Source of the DNA: Neodontobutis hainanensis
Lineage: Eukaryota; Chordata; Actinopteri; Gobiiformes; Odontobutidae
DNA length: 64,000 nucleotides
Reading direction: 5' to 3'
NCBI GenBank assembly: GCA_024349245.1
Contig: JALDNG010000007.1
Location: 6,523,501-6,587,500, forward strand
The stretch's first letter is position 1. Every line of letters begins with the position of its first letter. The notes under the pieces were generated by a model. That model made no database searches. It was not told the origin of the DNA and saw only the letters and a list, made by a program, of their open reading frames with translations. Shown one piece after another: positions 33,740 to 47,500 of the stretch. The position numbers and the translations under genes are program-made.

Positions 33740-36700
33740 TTAGTCTAGACTTGGCTCAATGTAAGGGATATTAATCAATGTTGGGGTTGTTCGAAGTGGT
33801 CTGGCTATACGGTCATAAATTACCTGGGACAGAAATTGGGCCACTCCCACCTCCAACCAATCACTTTACCTCCCTCAGCACTGTTTAATTGTCAGGATAA
33901 ATACTAATCCAGTCTGCTCCAATCCTCATATGGGTTAAATGCAAGTCAAAGTTAAAACAGGGAATTGTTTTGTTCTACCACTGAACTGACTTTTTACCAC
34001 TTTTCATTGGACCCTTTGTCCTTTGTGCACAGGTCATTTGCCTCGTGGCCAACATGTTGCAAGGAGTCTTCATACCCATTACCTTGTTGCCTATGTGTAC
34101 TTGACTGATTAATCTTGTTCTGCCTCCCAGTCGTGAGAGACTGTTTGCTCATTCCCAGGTATCCAGGGGTTACTGGCCTTGAGGCACTGCCATTTTCCTT
34201 GGTCTAAATAGCCAATTAGGTAAGACCTTGGAAACCACAGTACAGCAACCATTAGTAATTAGTCATTGACATTTTGGTGTAGCGATGGAATAGTAGCCTT
34301 GCATTAAGGCTAAATTACCATTTTATTGAAATAGTTGAATATCTGAAATGTCAGGCATGGTACAGGTATAAGCTGGACTAATACAGATCAATACTTTGTT
34401 GTCCCTTAAAAACTCCAATGCAACACATTGCACTCAACATTGCACACATATGCACACAAGAATTTCTCAACAACATAAAAATACTTCTAAACATCACTGA
34501 TCATGTTTGATCATAACAGTGCCTCCACTCTCTGTGAAAAGAGAAAAGACAAAAGTGGGCTGCTCCTCTTATGCATGCATAGCACTAAAGATTGTATTTC
34601 ACGGCTTGTGCCTTTGAGTCCACATCTGCATGACTATAATTCTCCTAACAGCTCTTGCCTCAAATATTTATTGCTCTGATGACTGAAAAGCACAGGATAT
34701 TTAACCGCCTAAAAGGCATAACTGAAGCAACAATTTACTGCACATATCATTTTGTCTTTTATTTCTTATCAGGTCCATTGTGCCACTGTGGTTTTACACT
34801 GTACCTTCACATTGTGTAAATTCTTCCCTTGTCTATGCGGGTTTCCTCTTCACCACTATAAAAAGAGAATCCTCCAGTCAGTGCCTACAACTTTATATTG
34901 GCTTTGAACTGGTGCTGGTCCCCAGGCAATGTCCTGTGGCTGCCCTTAGGATGCCCCTTGAGGCACTAAAATATGGATGGGTTAAAGTGAGAATTATAAT
35001 TGCCCTAGAGACATCTCTGCATTTCCATTTTAACTGTTACAGATTGAAAACAATTAAATATATCAAGTGCAATCCTGGTTGTCATTTTGCTAAAACTGTT
35101 CACATTTAAAATGAAATACTCATCATTAATAACATATTGTGTTTCTCAAGGCACAACAAATCAGATCACAACCAGTCAGCAAACTCCCATTTAAATTGGC
35201 AAGATCAAGTGTATTTGTTACATGCATAAAACTATAATGTGCAAAATGCCCACTGTCAACATCCTAAAAGGTGCGGTAAATATCGATCAATAAAATACAA
35301 GGACTTGCTGAAAACAATAGAGAATGAGCAATTAAATATAGACAACTCAAGACAATTATTTCAATGTACTTTTCAATAATTTGATCAAACGTGTGCTTTG
35401 CTGATTTGTAGGCAAACACCTGATGGTAACTGAATGGACATGGTGGCAAGATACTAATGATGTGTGATGTGATGATGGTCAAATAAATGTGCTTAAATTC
35501 ATACAATGAAGAGCCAAGTTTTTGCAGCATTTTTTTTTTTTATTGTATGATGCTCACTATTAAAAGAAAATGGATTTTCCAGGCATGCTATTTTTTAGAC
35601 AGCTTAGAAAATAAAATTATGAGCTCTTCAGATTTTTGTCTAAAACGGAAAAGAATAAAAGCCTGGTTTGGTCTGTAGTTTAATGCGGCAGTAGCTGAGT
35701 GTGCCTCATTTATTTAAACAAGAAGAGACCAAAAGGAGGACTGATTAATATTGTTTTGAGATGACAGCTTGAGCCAGACTCTTCAGGTCGGACAGCAGTG
35801 TAAGTCTGTACCTCCCAACACATCGTCAACAGCCTCAGTATGACCTATATTCTCAGACTCAACAGCGACAGGGGGAAAATTGTAGAATTAGAGCATGCGG
35901 GGCAATTTTACCCCCAACGCCCCCACTTACAGTTTATCCAAATCTCCCAGACAATTATTTGTATTACTGCGGGCAAAAGGATGATTTTTGTCAAGCTTTC
36001 CCGTCTCAAAAATACATCCATTGTCATCTGAGGTATTCTGTCAGCAGAGAGGTTTGGAGACTAAGAAAAAAAAAGATTTTTCTAAATCTATTTTTCATGA
36101 GCATCGTGGCCTTAAAAGAAAATTGCACTGGAGGTAGTGTTCGTTTTAGGACGCAAATGTTCAGAAATATTTTGGGAGCCCCAGGGTAAAACTGAAATTG
36201 CTCAGGAAAGAGCTATATCCTAGAATTTTACAGCTAAATGGACAGAGAGGTTTTTTTTGCGAGTAAAACACACTGCCAAACACATGTACCTATACCTTTC
36301 TACTTGACTCTAAAAGTGCAAAAAGAAATCTAATAATATTTCACAGATTATATATTGTAGCCTCTATATGTGGTCTTGTTTGATTAATGGCCACTGCAAA
36401 CCTAATCAAATCAAACTGAGCTTTTGCCCTCTTGGTTTTCTGTCTTATAACGAGCATATGTCTAACAGACTGCACTAGGAATTATAATGTGGTTATATTT
36501 AACAATGTATGCACTGGGAGATGCTATAGGCAAGAAATAACTCTGATGCCTTGACAGTACATAGTGGTTTACAATGAGAGCTGACTGCAATCTAGATTTG
36601 TGCGATGGTTATTAACCTATTTCTTAACCCCGATGTCTTCAAGGTTTAAGTGACTGTTTGTTTTGACCAATAATTTCGGTAACACCTTTGAGTTTTATTG

Positions 36701-37070
36701 TGAAACTATCCTTTTTATTTGTCATGCTTTGATTTCCAGGCTGAATATTTACAGCACGTATACAAGGCTAGAACTAAGAAATCAAGTGCAATTGTATGGA
36801 TGCACTTAAATGTAAAATGACAGTTTAACACATTGGACATATCTTGATCAGTTAGCATGGCATTCCTATAACCCAACTTTGTCACTAGACCAGAATTATA
36901 AGTATTGTGTTTTTTTGTTGTGACCTGACCTGACCTTCAAGGCCAGTATGGGCATTTCTCTTACTATGATTAATGTGAGACTAAAGACTATGCCAAAGAA
37001 GACACAAGCCATAAATGCATAAGAGCTCATATAGTAGGTAGTGTTCTAATTGTATTCATCCTCAAGGGGA
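33740..37070. other. Non-coding stretch, no gene seen
   Basis: Single-copy-looking AT-rich sequence between two LINE pieces. Open frames (for example 34780-35109 plus and 35264-35530 minus) lack recognisable domains. No further repeats are recognised. Confidence 0.5.
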
Positions 37071-37079
37071 AATTCACTG

Positions 37080-37575
37080 GTTAGGTCTCTTCAGATAAGA
37101 TAGTTTTGACTTTATCTTTCATAAACTGATTGTCTGTGGTGGTCTGTCCTGATGCTCACTGATCCCAGATGTCCACTAGCAGTTTTCTGTTGTTCAAAAG
37201 CCGAATGCAGGGGATGATCCAAGTGTTCAGCTCAGCATCCGTCCTGTTGTGTGTTGACGTTACATTTCACAGTTGAAATTGTGGATGTGGGAGGTGTTTA
37301 GAATGAAACAGTTTTCTTGGCTTCAGCTATAAAAGCTCTCAATGAGGCTCCTGCCTTCCTTTTCCTGTCCATCTTTGATACTATTGCTGCATTGTCATTG
37401 TCAGAGTATTTCTGAATGTAGCAGGACTCAGAGTTATGATTTAAATCTGTAGTGTATAACGTGAAGAGGTATGGAGCAAGAACAGTTACTGTACCTTAGA
37501 GACTCCCTGTGCTACTGATGATACATATCGTGGTCTATATGACACATAATCAGTATATCCAAGTAATAACTTTGG
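37080..37575 (-). mobile_element. Decayed LINE reverse transcriptase fragment (Rex1/L2-like)
   Basis: Read on the minus strand, the sequence around 37449-37494 translates to GTV then LAPYLFTLYTTDLNHNSES, interrupted by a stop and an extra codon. It is followed by CYIQKYSDN (37400-37415), a worn version of the SDD catalytic box. This is the RT palm region of a fish LINE whose usual wording is APQGTVLSP followed by FTLYTSDF and QKYSDD. Sequence down to about 37080 fits the following LINE region poorly because of stops and indels. The best assignment is a Rex1- or L2-related element, with no intact frame. It was not visible as a long open frame because of its decay. Confidence 0.65.
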
Positions 37576-37599
37576 TATGGTTTTGGTATCCCTAAGCTT

Positions 37600-40500
37600 A
37601 GAGGTAGATCTCTATAGCGGCTGAAGAAGTTCCAGATAGAGAATAGAATCACACTGAACAATCAACAACAATTACCAAGCTGCCATGTTTCACTAACCTT
37701 GCACTGCAGCTGGATTCTTGCAAGATTTGGGAGTTTCCAAACTCAGGTAAATCCATCTTGTATCGCGCCAAGCCAACCACTTGAGCCGAACCATGGGCTC
37801 ACTGGCCTCTTGTGACCAATGATGTTGCAGCATGAACAGGAAGAGGAGGGTTTTTAATTTGACAAATGTAACAAATGTTTTCTCTTCTCCTCTTTGTTAG
37901 CAACATGGCTACGCTGAAAGATGTCAACGTTGATGCTACCGTCCTTTACTAACAATGAAAAAAATGTGGCGTTAAAGATGTGCTCTTCTTCCTACTGGCT
38001 TTGGCATTATCTTAACTCTTGTAGTCTTTCATACCTGCTCTTTTCATTTTTTGTTTACCAATTATGTGTTAGTTAAAGTTCCTTTTATTTGCATATTTAC
38101 TTTTGAAGAACTGTTACAGCGGTTTGTTGTTTCTTTATATCAGCCACAATCTGGTTACAATATGAATCGCGGCTATGATTGGCTACAACAAATCTAACGG
38201 TAGGCGGATACTAGCCAGTGCTTCATCCAATCACATACCAGGTTTTCAACAGAAGGCCAGGATGGTTCTGTGAGCAGTTGTATCTGGCAGAGTCAGGTTA
38301 TTGGTTCACATGAATGTGCTACAAGAAAACACAGGGTAAATGATCGAGTTGGTAAACAGCTTTGCAATACCGTTTATCCAGACCACAGAGACACTGAATG
38401 GACATATTTTGGGTCAGGTCAACAGGTTGGCTTCAAAATAAGGCCTTGGTGTAACGTTTTGTCTAAGCTCCACTACAGCCTGAAGGCTCATTATTTGGCT
38501 GTGATAAGGAATCTCCTGGTAATCTTCTCATTTCAAAAGAAAGACCCCTGGAACCTCAGTTATGTGGTCGGGATTTTTTTGTTATTTTCCCAGTCTGTGA
38601 TTGACGATGGATGTGTTCTATTACATATATACATTTAATTTGAGATTGGATTAATTTTATTGTCTATATCCAGGTTTCTCCTTTAGGTTTGAATGTCTTG
38701 GTTGTTAACAAATGATTTTTATAAACACCTTTCAGTGCCATTTCAAACCTAGCCTTTTTATTTCACACACTCATATTTCCATCAGTAATTCCTACTGGCA
38801 TTTGTGAGCGTACACTGTCATTCACCGGATTTAGATGATGTAAATTTGTGGGTCGCAGAACCAGTGTTTTTGGAGACAAGATGAAGGGAATAAATAAAGG
38901 AGAGACGGAAAAGTGTAGGAGGTGCGTTCGAAATGCCAGCAGCTACAGTTCCATCTGTAAAGCACCAAGATGGCATTTACCTGACAGCGTGGCCGTCAAT
39001 GAATACAACCTCCGTCTTTCTATGAATTTCCATCTCTCATGTCCCCTTTAGTTTCTTTTTTTTTTTAAGAAACAAAAAGCGTTCGAACCACCTGGCTAAT
39101 TTGAATGAATTAAGTAAAATAAAATAAAAAAATAACATAATAATAGATGCAAAACAGTAAAGTTGTTTAGCATTTTTCCTTTTGATTTTAATAAAGCTAT
39201 GGGACATTTGAGAACACTATTTTGACTGATGTGTACTATTTTGTTCACCTGTATGCAACAAGATTTTTACTTTATTTGTGCAGCAAAGTTTTAAGTTCTA
39301 AAGTTTTAAGTCTTTTACAAACCTGAAAAAGAAGGAGCCAGACTCACACAGGGCCCCACGTCGGCCCAAATCACCACCATGTATTGGGCTGCTTTAACGT
39401 ACTGGCAAACAGCCATGATCACTCATCTTGTTAAAAGCAGATTATCAGCCTGTTTGTATCTTGTTACAACCATAAACATTCCCTTTTTTTCCTTTTCTCT
39501 CCCATTTTTACACATTAGTTCTATTTCTTTGGCCTAATTTGATCAAAGGATAATCTTCCATGTTGTTTTTATTATTGGCAATGGAGTTATGGACTGTGAT
39601 GCTGTTAAGTATTGTCTTCAGCCTCAATAGCTGATGGTGTGGTGATGCACTGATTCATTTACAGGCTGATAATAGGGTTTGAAGGGTTTCCTCATTGAAA
39701 GTACTTTTGTAATATTACAGCTGATCCTCACAACTGCCTACTTTCAACAGCCAACCTTTCAGTGCACAGAAACTATTGTTAAGTCACAATCACAAAAAAA
39801 TCTGTGGGATTTATTTCTTGAAAAGACAGGTTACAGGTCCAGCATATCAGCTGGGGATGGACGATATTTCTTTTGATGCAATACCATTAGTTTATGGTAC
39901 TTTTTCCTCATTCTCTGAGCATTGATATGCCCATTTCTATTGTCAGCATTTTTACTGTCCAACAATCCCTGCACAGCTCCTCTTCTTGTCTTCTCATCTT
40001 ACCTGGCCAGCCAGACCCATCTCCACTTTCCTGGTGAAGTGGGACTTGAGCCTCTCCCATTGACCACAGCTTTCGCCAAGCTCAAAACAACCAGTCAATC
40101 CTAACTGTTTTTAAATTTAAAATGGCGGGCTCAATAAAATCCCTTTTATTTTATTTTCTTATTGGTCGTGTTAGTCTGTGTATCTTATTGCCGCCCCCTG
40201 AATTCTGATTAGTTGTATATTTATCCAATTGTATCCACAGGTAATTTAATTTGTGTCATTTGTTTAGTCCCCTAGAAATTAAACTCAAGTCGAGAAGGAC
40301 CAGACTAACTCAGTGTACAAAACAAAAAAGACAACTGACCAGCCTGAGGCTTATTATCATGAAAGTTTCCCCAATTATCTCCTAAGATTCTCCTGAAGTG
40401 TGTGGTGGTCTACCACTGATCAAATATGATTGGAGCTGCATTAATTTAGTCATATATTTCAAAAATGTAATTATTTATTCACTGGGCACTGTCACACAGA

Positions 40501-43500
40501 ATTATCATATTATTACTGCAGACAGAGCAGACTGCTTTTAGACCACTGCTAGCAATAATAATACACAAGCTTCTTTATACTTTCAGTGTAAACCTCCTCA
40601 AAGTACTCAAAGCAAAAAGAAAAAGTGTTGCATTATTTTCCCCATAACCAGCTTTAAAAATGGTTGTGCTGTAGTCCACCATGTTTGTTTACTCTAAAGT
40701 CACGTCTTTCTTTCTTCTTGGGCTCTAAAGTCTTGTTTGGTTGTGAGAGATTTAGTGAGATTTCCCACCTCTGGAAGGGAACTGGCTTGTGTGTGGTTTC
40801 TCATCGCTGCACATCCTACACCTCACAACCAAACTGTTAAATCTAGGATCTTTAAGTGTGAACTGGGGGCTCTCTAACAAGATTTTAAAAGATTTCAAAA
40901 GGGTTTTAACCAAAAGTTGTTATGTGTGTGCCAGAACATAAGCTATCAAAAATAAATAGTCATGTTTTCCTTTAAACACCAACATTGTTAAAATGTGTTG
41001 TGTAATCTCCTGAGCCACAGAGCTCTACCTCATTTGGCCCCAATGTTGGACTGCAACATAATAGAAATGTATCTGTTCTGACTGTAATGATTGTCCTAAC
41101 TGTTAATGTTTGTCTGGGAATTACTTTTGCCAGTGAACCTTCAGAACATTCCATGCATTAGCTGCCTTGTACCTAAAAATCAGTGAAATATGAGTATGAG
41201 CAGACTAATATGTCAGGCTAGTGAAAGGTTCATGGTGCAGAACTGAGTCATCATTCAACAATCTGTAAGAAATTTGGCATCTTGCTATCAAAAAGGGAAT
41301 ATACCATCTGCATACAGAGAGACATGCCTTCAGTAAAGGAGTGAAGGCGTGTCAGTTTGGGTGCAAACTAGGTCTAATGACTCATTACTGCCAAAATCTG
41401 AGCTCCCTGGAACAGAACTCAATTACCTCCTTCAGCTTTTTGTCCAAGGGCTCAACATAGACAAATGACTGATGAATTGGAGTGAAATAGAGCGGCAGAA
41501 TGTTAATGTTGTTGGTAAACAGAACCATTTTATTGGCCTGGCATACTGCATTTAATTAGAACAAGTCAGGTTTCATCTATGCCTTCATTTGAGAGGAAAC
41601 TGTTCCAGACATCTATCAACACCTTTTCATCAGACGTCATGGAGGTCATAGATGCTTTGTGCTTCATGCTTCAAATGTGATAAATATTCAAGCCTGATTC
41701 CAGTTGAGTGAAGAACACTCTTGAACTCAGGTATGCAAAGGTTCTGGGTGGGAACCAGTGAAGCAGAACTAGTCACAAGATAATACAAGTCAAAGTCAAC
41801 AATACAGCTTTGGCAGATAACCTTTTCATGGTTCATATATTCTGCCGCTGTAGAAGATTACAAAAATTAATTTAAATTAGACATTCTCACTGGCCCATCT
41901 TGTCTTCTTCTGATACTGACGCAACACTGAATCACTACTGCCATAGACCCACGTGTTAACACATTTGTAATTCATTAGAACTTTCCTGGTCAAAACAAAC
42001 TGGGACAAAACACCGTCACATGGCCCATTAGAGAAATAAACAAAAACTGACTTGGAGCTTTGTTTAATTGTATAGCACTGTTGGGTTGGGGTTTTGCAGA
42101 ATTCTTGAAACCACAGTGTTTTTTTTTGTTTTTTTTTTAGTCTGAAAATACAAAAACTGTAATTACTTGGCAAAAGCAGGGCCAAACCAAGAATGCCAAC
42201 CAATGTAAAAAAAAAATATATATATATTATATGCTTGGTTAGACAGAGTGTTTATTTAAAACTTTTGACTAGAGACTCGGTCCAGAGTGAAGAGGTCAGG
42301 ATCTTTTTAATAGTACACCAGCTGTTAAGGTTAAGGTTTATGTGACATGCATCTGTCTCCAGCAGAAAGAATTGAAACACCTTGTACAAAGTGGTTATAT
42401 ATTGTGTATTGGAGGGCTGTGTATTGGAGATGAGTGTTTGTTTCCCATGCCTCCTTGAGACAAAAAAAATGAGGGGAAATGGAGCTCTTGATTGTTGGAG
42501 CCGGCGGGACACAAATCCACTGCAGTGAAAGTGACAGCTCTGTCTAATTACAACCAATGGAGCTTAATCCCTGCGTTTGAGGGGGAAAAAAATCTAAATT
42601 CCATGGTGCCCTCTCACTTTCTACATGTATCATGTCCAAATACATGTGCCAGCACAGCGGATATCCAGCCTACCTTTTAACCATAACCCCTCATCCTGCT
42701 GCTTAATCCTAATGAAATCCAGTTTGAGGCTTCAGCTGTGTGTCAAAACAACATCACTGTCAAACCATTTAATAAAACCACCATCTTTGTAATATGTAAC
42801 AGTCTGTATTAAAGCAATAAATGACGCCACTGTAACTGTGTTTACTCCACTATTTTACTAGAAGCATTTTTGGGTAATTATGGTGGCATTTGGGTGTCTA
42901 AATAAATGCCATCTTCCAGTTTATAAATGGCCGAGGACACCAGTGAAGACCCCACTATAATGATCTTAGAGGGGAGCTTTTAAATGAATGTTCACACTAA
43001 CAATACGGCAAGTCAAACCAGTGGAGCTCAACGGGATTGGGTGATTGATGTGTTTTCCCTGCAGTGTCTTGGGAAATGGAGACCTCTTTTGGGGGAAATA
43101 TTTGAATTAATGATTCTGACTTGCACATGGCAAATGGAGTCAGCTGTGCGGGGAATTACATGCTATGAGATAAAACAACACAGCTGAGATTCAATTTAGG
43201 TACACTTAATTAAGATTAAAAAACAAAAAAATGAAAATTTATTGTAACTGCTCCTGAAAAGAAAATACTGCTATTTTTCCATCAAAAGAGTCAAGGTATT
43301 ATAACTAGTCTGCTGGGGCCATCAGTACATTTAAAAGGAAAATTCTACACCACCCAAAGTATTTCAGTTTAAAACCTGAGTAAAATACTGTCTCATTTAA
43401 ACTGTTTGTCCCTTGGAAATATAAATGAACAAATCACTTTATATAATATCTCTTGTCAGAACTGTATATTCGTTCAGCGGGGCAAGTTCGGTCAAAGCCT

Positions 43501-44560
43501 TACCTTATAAAAGCAGGGGTTGCCCTCTACACCTTAATGGAAACTGGCTGCTGCTTTGTTTCATCTCATTGGCCTTTGCTGGACTTTATCAAATGGATTT
43601 TGACCTTTAATTCTAGAAAGTAGGTCTGAAAATGCAAGCAAAATATTGGAAGTGGCACCGAGCAATAAATATGACCGAATGACTGCTATATGCATGCTAC
43701 AGATCTTTTTTTAAATCTTGGTGGTCCTTTTCATTTCAAATGTAGAAGGTCTGCTAGATAATGTCAGCATCATTTAGTACATCTATGCATGACACAAACC
43801 ATGCGCTTAAAGTCGTATTTTTAAAGGTTATCTGTCTGTTACCATGCAATGAACTGGGCGATGGGTGTCCTTTGCAGCTGGGATATAGACTAAAGCCCCT
43901 TGTCAGCCTTATATCAATACACGGATATTAATGTGAACATGGATATATTTTTGTCCCATTTGCTGTAACAAATCTAAATGCTGACATGACAAACACATAA
44001 GAAAGGAGTTGAGTTATGTTGACACTGTATAAGGTTAATGCTAAGCTTGTAAAGTTGAGGTGTTAACTGGAACTGGAACTATTCTGGCAGCGTAAAAGAA
44101 CCCATGTCATATCCATTTAATACTGTTCTCACACAGCATTATGAGACACACAGGCCAAGTCTGGTTATATTACATGAGAAACAGGTTTAAAGATAGTTCT
44201 TTATGGTAAAACAGTAGGGGACAGAACATATTATAGTGTTAAGACAGTAATGGCAAGACTGAAAGAGTGTAAGAACTAGCTTATTGCAGCTGTAGTTTCA
44301 CTGCAGAAGCAAAGACATGTTGATAATTCCATTGGGGCAGAGTGCAGCTTCTCTGATTTATCCACAAGACCATATGTGAGGCAGATTAAAGAAGCAACTG
44401 CAGATTAAAAGACATCGTAGCTATAGCTCAGTCTAATAAAGAAAATGTGGCAGCTTTTTCTAAAGTGACAGAGTAATACATTTCAAGCTCCTGACTTGCC
44501 TTTAGATCCATGCTTTACTGAGATTACAGATTTGAGAGATTTCTAGAGAGAATCAAATGG
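37600..44560. other. Non-coding stretch, no gene seen
   Basis: About 7 kb without supported exons or recognisable repeat families. Open frames such as 38270-38638 (plus) and 41877-42203 (minus) have no recognisable domains. The minus-strand run of lysines in the latter comes from a T-rich tract near 42120-42140. Confidence 0.45.
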
Positions 44561-44571
44561 AGAGTAGCTAT

Positions 44572-44584
44572 GGGGGGGGGGGGG
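44572..44584 (+). repeat. G13 homopolymer
   Basis: A run of 13 consecutive G bases sits in otherwise AT-rich DNA. It could be length-variable. Confidence 0.9.
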
Positions 44585-44589
44585 TTAAA

Positions 44590-47500
44590 TTAATTTTGGA
44601 TCTCTTCCCAGCAATAATCATAGATCAAGACTTAACTAAAATGGCTTCCTTGAAGGATCGACCCAGGCGGTGCTCTATAGTTTGTTTGCTGTTTTGCTAA
44701 GCCCATGAAGTGCTCACAGTGGTTGTCAGTGTTGAACACTCACAGGGGTTTTGAAAATCACTTCCCCTGTTGTGCTTAAACGCAGTGAGACATACTGTAT
44801 GCAGCTCACAAACATGAGTGAATTAAGCTGGTGTATTACGTCTTGAAGGGTTCCTCAAAGCTTTAACATGGTCCTCAGTGGCTGTGGATGAGCACTGAAC
44901 CTTAACCAAGAACTGAAACTTACCATTTAATGTGGCCGCAAAACCAAAAACACTCCATCGCTGGAAGAAAGTTGAACTCCTGAATGTTCAGTGGCAGCGG
45001 GCCTCCGACATTAGGGAGAGGGTAACTGTGTTTAAAGGGAAAATATTGTATATACTCTATATGCCGCACGTGTTTAATTAAAGGAATGGATGTGTTATAA
45101 ATTAAACTGCAGGGGATTTGTATCCATGCATTGATAATAAGATCATCCACTGTGCACAGTCTGATGTCTGAGCAGCTTTGCTGATTCCTATCGTCTGCCC
45201 TGCTTCACTGATACCATCCAACAGACAGGGTGCTTCATCCTGCTGCCTCTGACCTTGTTCTGTTGAGCCTGCATCACTTAGACCAAGAATGGCATCACAT
45301 TTTCCCAAAGGGCCATATGAGCAGGGAGCAGCAACTCATATATTTACCATATGATGAGGCTTTGAAAATGTGGATAGAGAAAACAACATTTTGCAGATTT
45401 CTAAAAAAAAACAGCATTAAAATGTAAAAATGTAAGTGTGTTCATTGTCATTGTGATTTAGCCTTGGACAGCAACACTTTTCTAGTTTAACATATCTGCC
45501 CTTTTCAATGACACCAGGCCCATATTGGGTGGATATATTTGGAGACCTATGTCCTCTGCTGAAGTTAAGTGGAACTCAGTTGCCCCAAACACATTTGCCA
45601 ACTTTCAAACGCAATCAAATTTCTCAGCATTCAGTCAATGGCTAACAATTTGTGCTGATCACCAGTCCATAAGTCCTTCTGCTGAACCAAACCATTCTGT
45701 ACATTGGTGGTCCCAATCTATTGTATCCCAAATTTGAGAGGTAATGAGATTTATGTGTATATTAAATATAAGCAAGGCAAGTGCATGTTTTATTTGACAG
45801 ATGTAGCAAGGTAATCAAATGCTCAGGTCTACCTATAGAATGTGTGAGAAATACAACATGAAATACACATCAAGCAATCATTACCACACACCAAGCAGCA
45901 CACACACAAAAAAAGGTAATCTTTTTGAGACATCTTATTTTATATTAGTGTTGCATCGTCCTTGAATTCTGCCAGTATCTAAAGTTATCCAAACTATGAG
46001 TATTATAATGTGGAGCCAAAAATCGTATTAACTTTCATAATAACTGGATTGTAGCTCTTTGAAAGCATGCTGTTAATTGTCCTTGCAGCATAGCTGGCAT
46101 GACAGGCTCACATTGATAAAACCAGTGTGTGCTGTGCTGTTCTTGGTGCCAAGGTGAGTGGGTCAATAATCCTCAGCAATAGGCCGAAAATTACACCAAA
46201 AACCCAAAGCCTTTTTAGTACAAACAGCATTTAATTGCTTTGGTTCTTTTTACTAGAACTGCCCAAAATTAAAGTTTCTCTACATTTTATTTTGAATATG
46301 CAGCCATTGCTTGCTGTTGCTGCTGTACTATTTTCAATATAGAGTATAATAAGGAACCATTTTATATTTCATAACTTCCTTTTGCTGTTCAAGCACCTGG
46401 AAAGGAGGAGTGTTATGTGTGGAACAGCAGCTGCCAATGTCAACGCCTTATGCTGTTTAAATCATTCACTGTGCCTTTAGACATAGACATAGACATAGAT
46501 TTAAACACCCAAATAAGTAAAATTTACAATTATGTCTGACTCTTCCCTCCTACAATTTGCTGTTGTCTCTGTGGGAATATACTATGAAGTCATGTATGTT
46601 ATTACTTTCAAATCTTATTATGTATATATGTTTGGAATTTTGAAAACATGTGCATGATGTGACGTGACAAGAAGTGAAAGTGTATGTGCTGCAGTCCCTC
46701 CACATTGTTCCAGAGGGACATAAGTGTGGAATAGGATGGATTTGAACTCTAGGATTCATTTTATTTCTAATGGAAATTCAACTTATGTGGCTTTACTATG
46801 TGAAAGAAAAGCAAAGGCTTAGAAGTAGAAGGATCTCACTGAAGACTTGATTGAATTCTGGACTGTATCTTTAATGGAAAATGATGGATGTAAAAGTTAT
46901 AAAGAAATCCATCTCAGACTTTGTGTGACTGTCAGGACAGATTTGTGGGAATGAGATCTAGGTTTGACAGTCACCTCTGATTGTGCAGACGATTGGAAAT
47001 GTAGTTTTCTATTAACATGTCATTATGCAAATATGGTTTTGATGTGACTTTGAAAAATAACAAGAAAACACTGCATTACTAAACGGACTTAAAATGCATG
47101 CTGAAATATTTTGCAGTGTACTGTTCCTTTCGATCTCCTGAGTGGAGGGCAAATGAGGTGTGTATCTGCGGGAGTTGCATAACAGAAGCACAAGTGGGTG
47201 GTTATGTCCAGCTGGGAGTGTAAGGATTAGGAAGGACTGGTCCAACAGAGATCTAGGTTAATTAAAGCTGTTTTTGGTGAGCTCGGTGACCTACCCGTCG
47301 ACATGTGCAGAGACACTGGCCCCATCTGTTAACGCAGAGCTAAAACTGTGCTCTATGACAAAGCACAACCCAGCAACATACAGAGAATTATATCACATTC
47401 AACTGTTTTTGGCTACGTCCTGCAGAGAGACATTATCCCAGCACGATGTGGTTAGCAAATAAATTAGACTAATTATAATTTGCATCAGCATTTTTACCAC

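Noticed and set aside
33387..33743. 118-codon plus-strand open frame
   Set aside because: It lies in the LINE 3' UTR and runs into its pentamer terminus.
44572..44584. G13 run as a G-quadruplex regulator
   Set aside because: A single homopolymer without gene context is no evidence for regulation.
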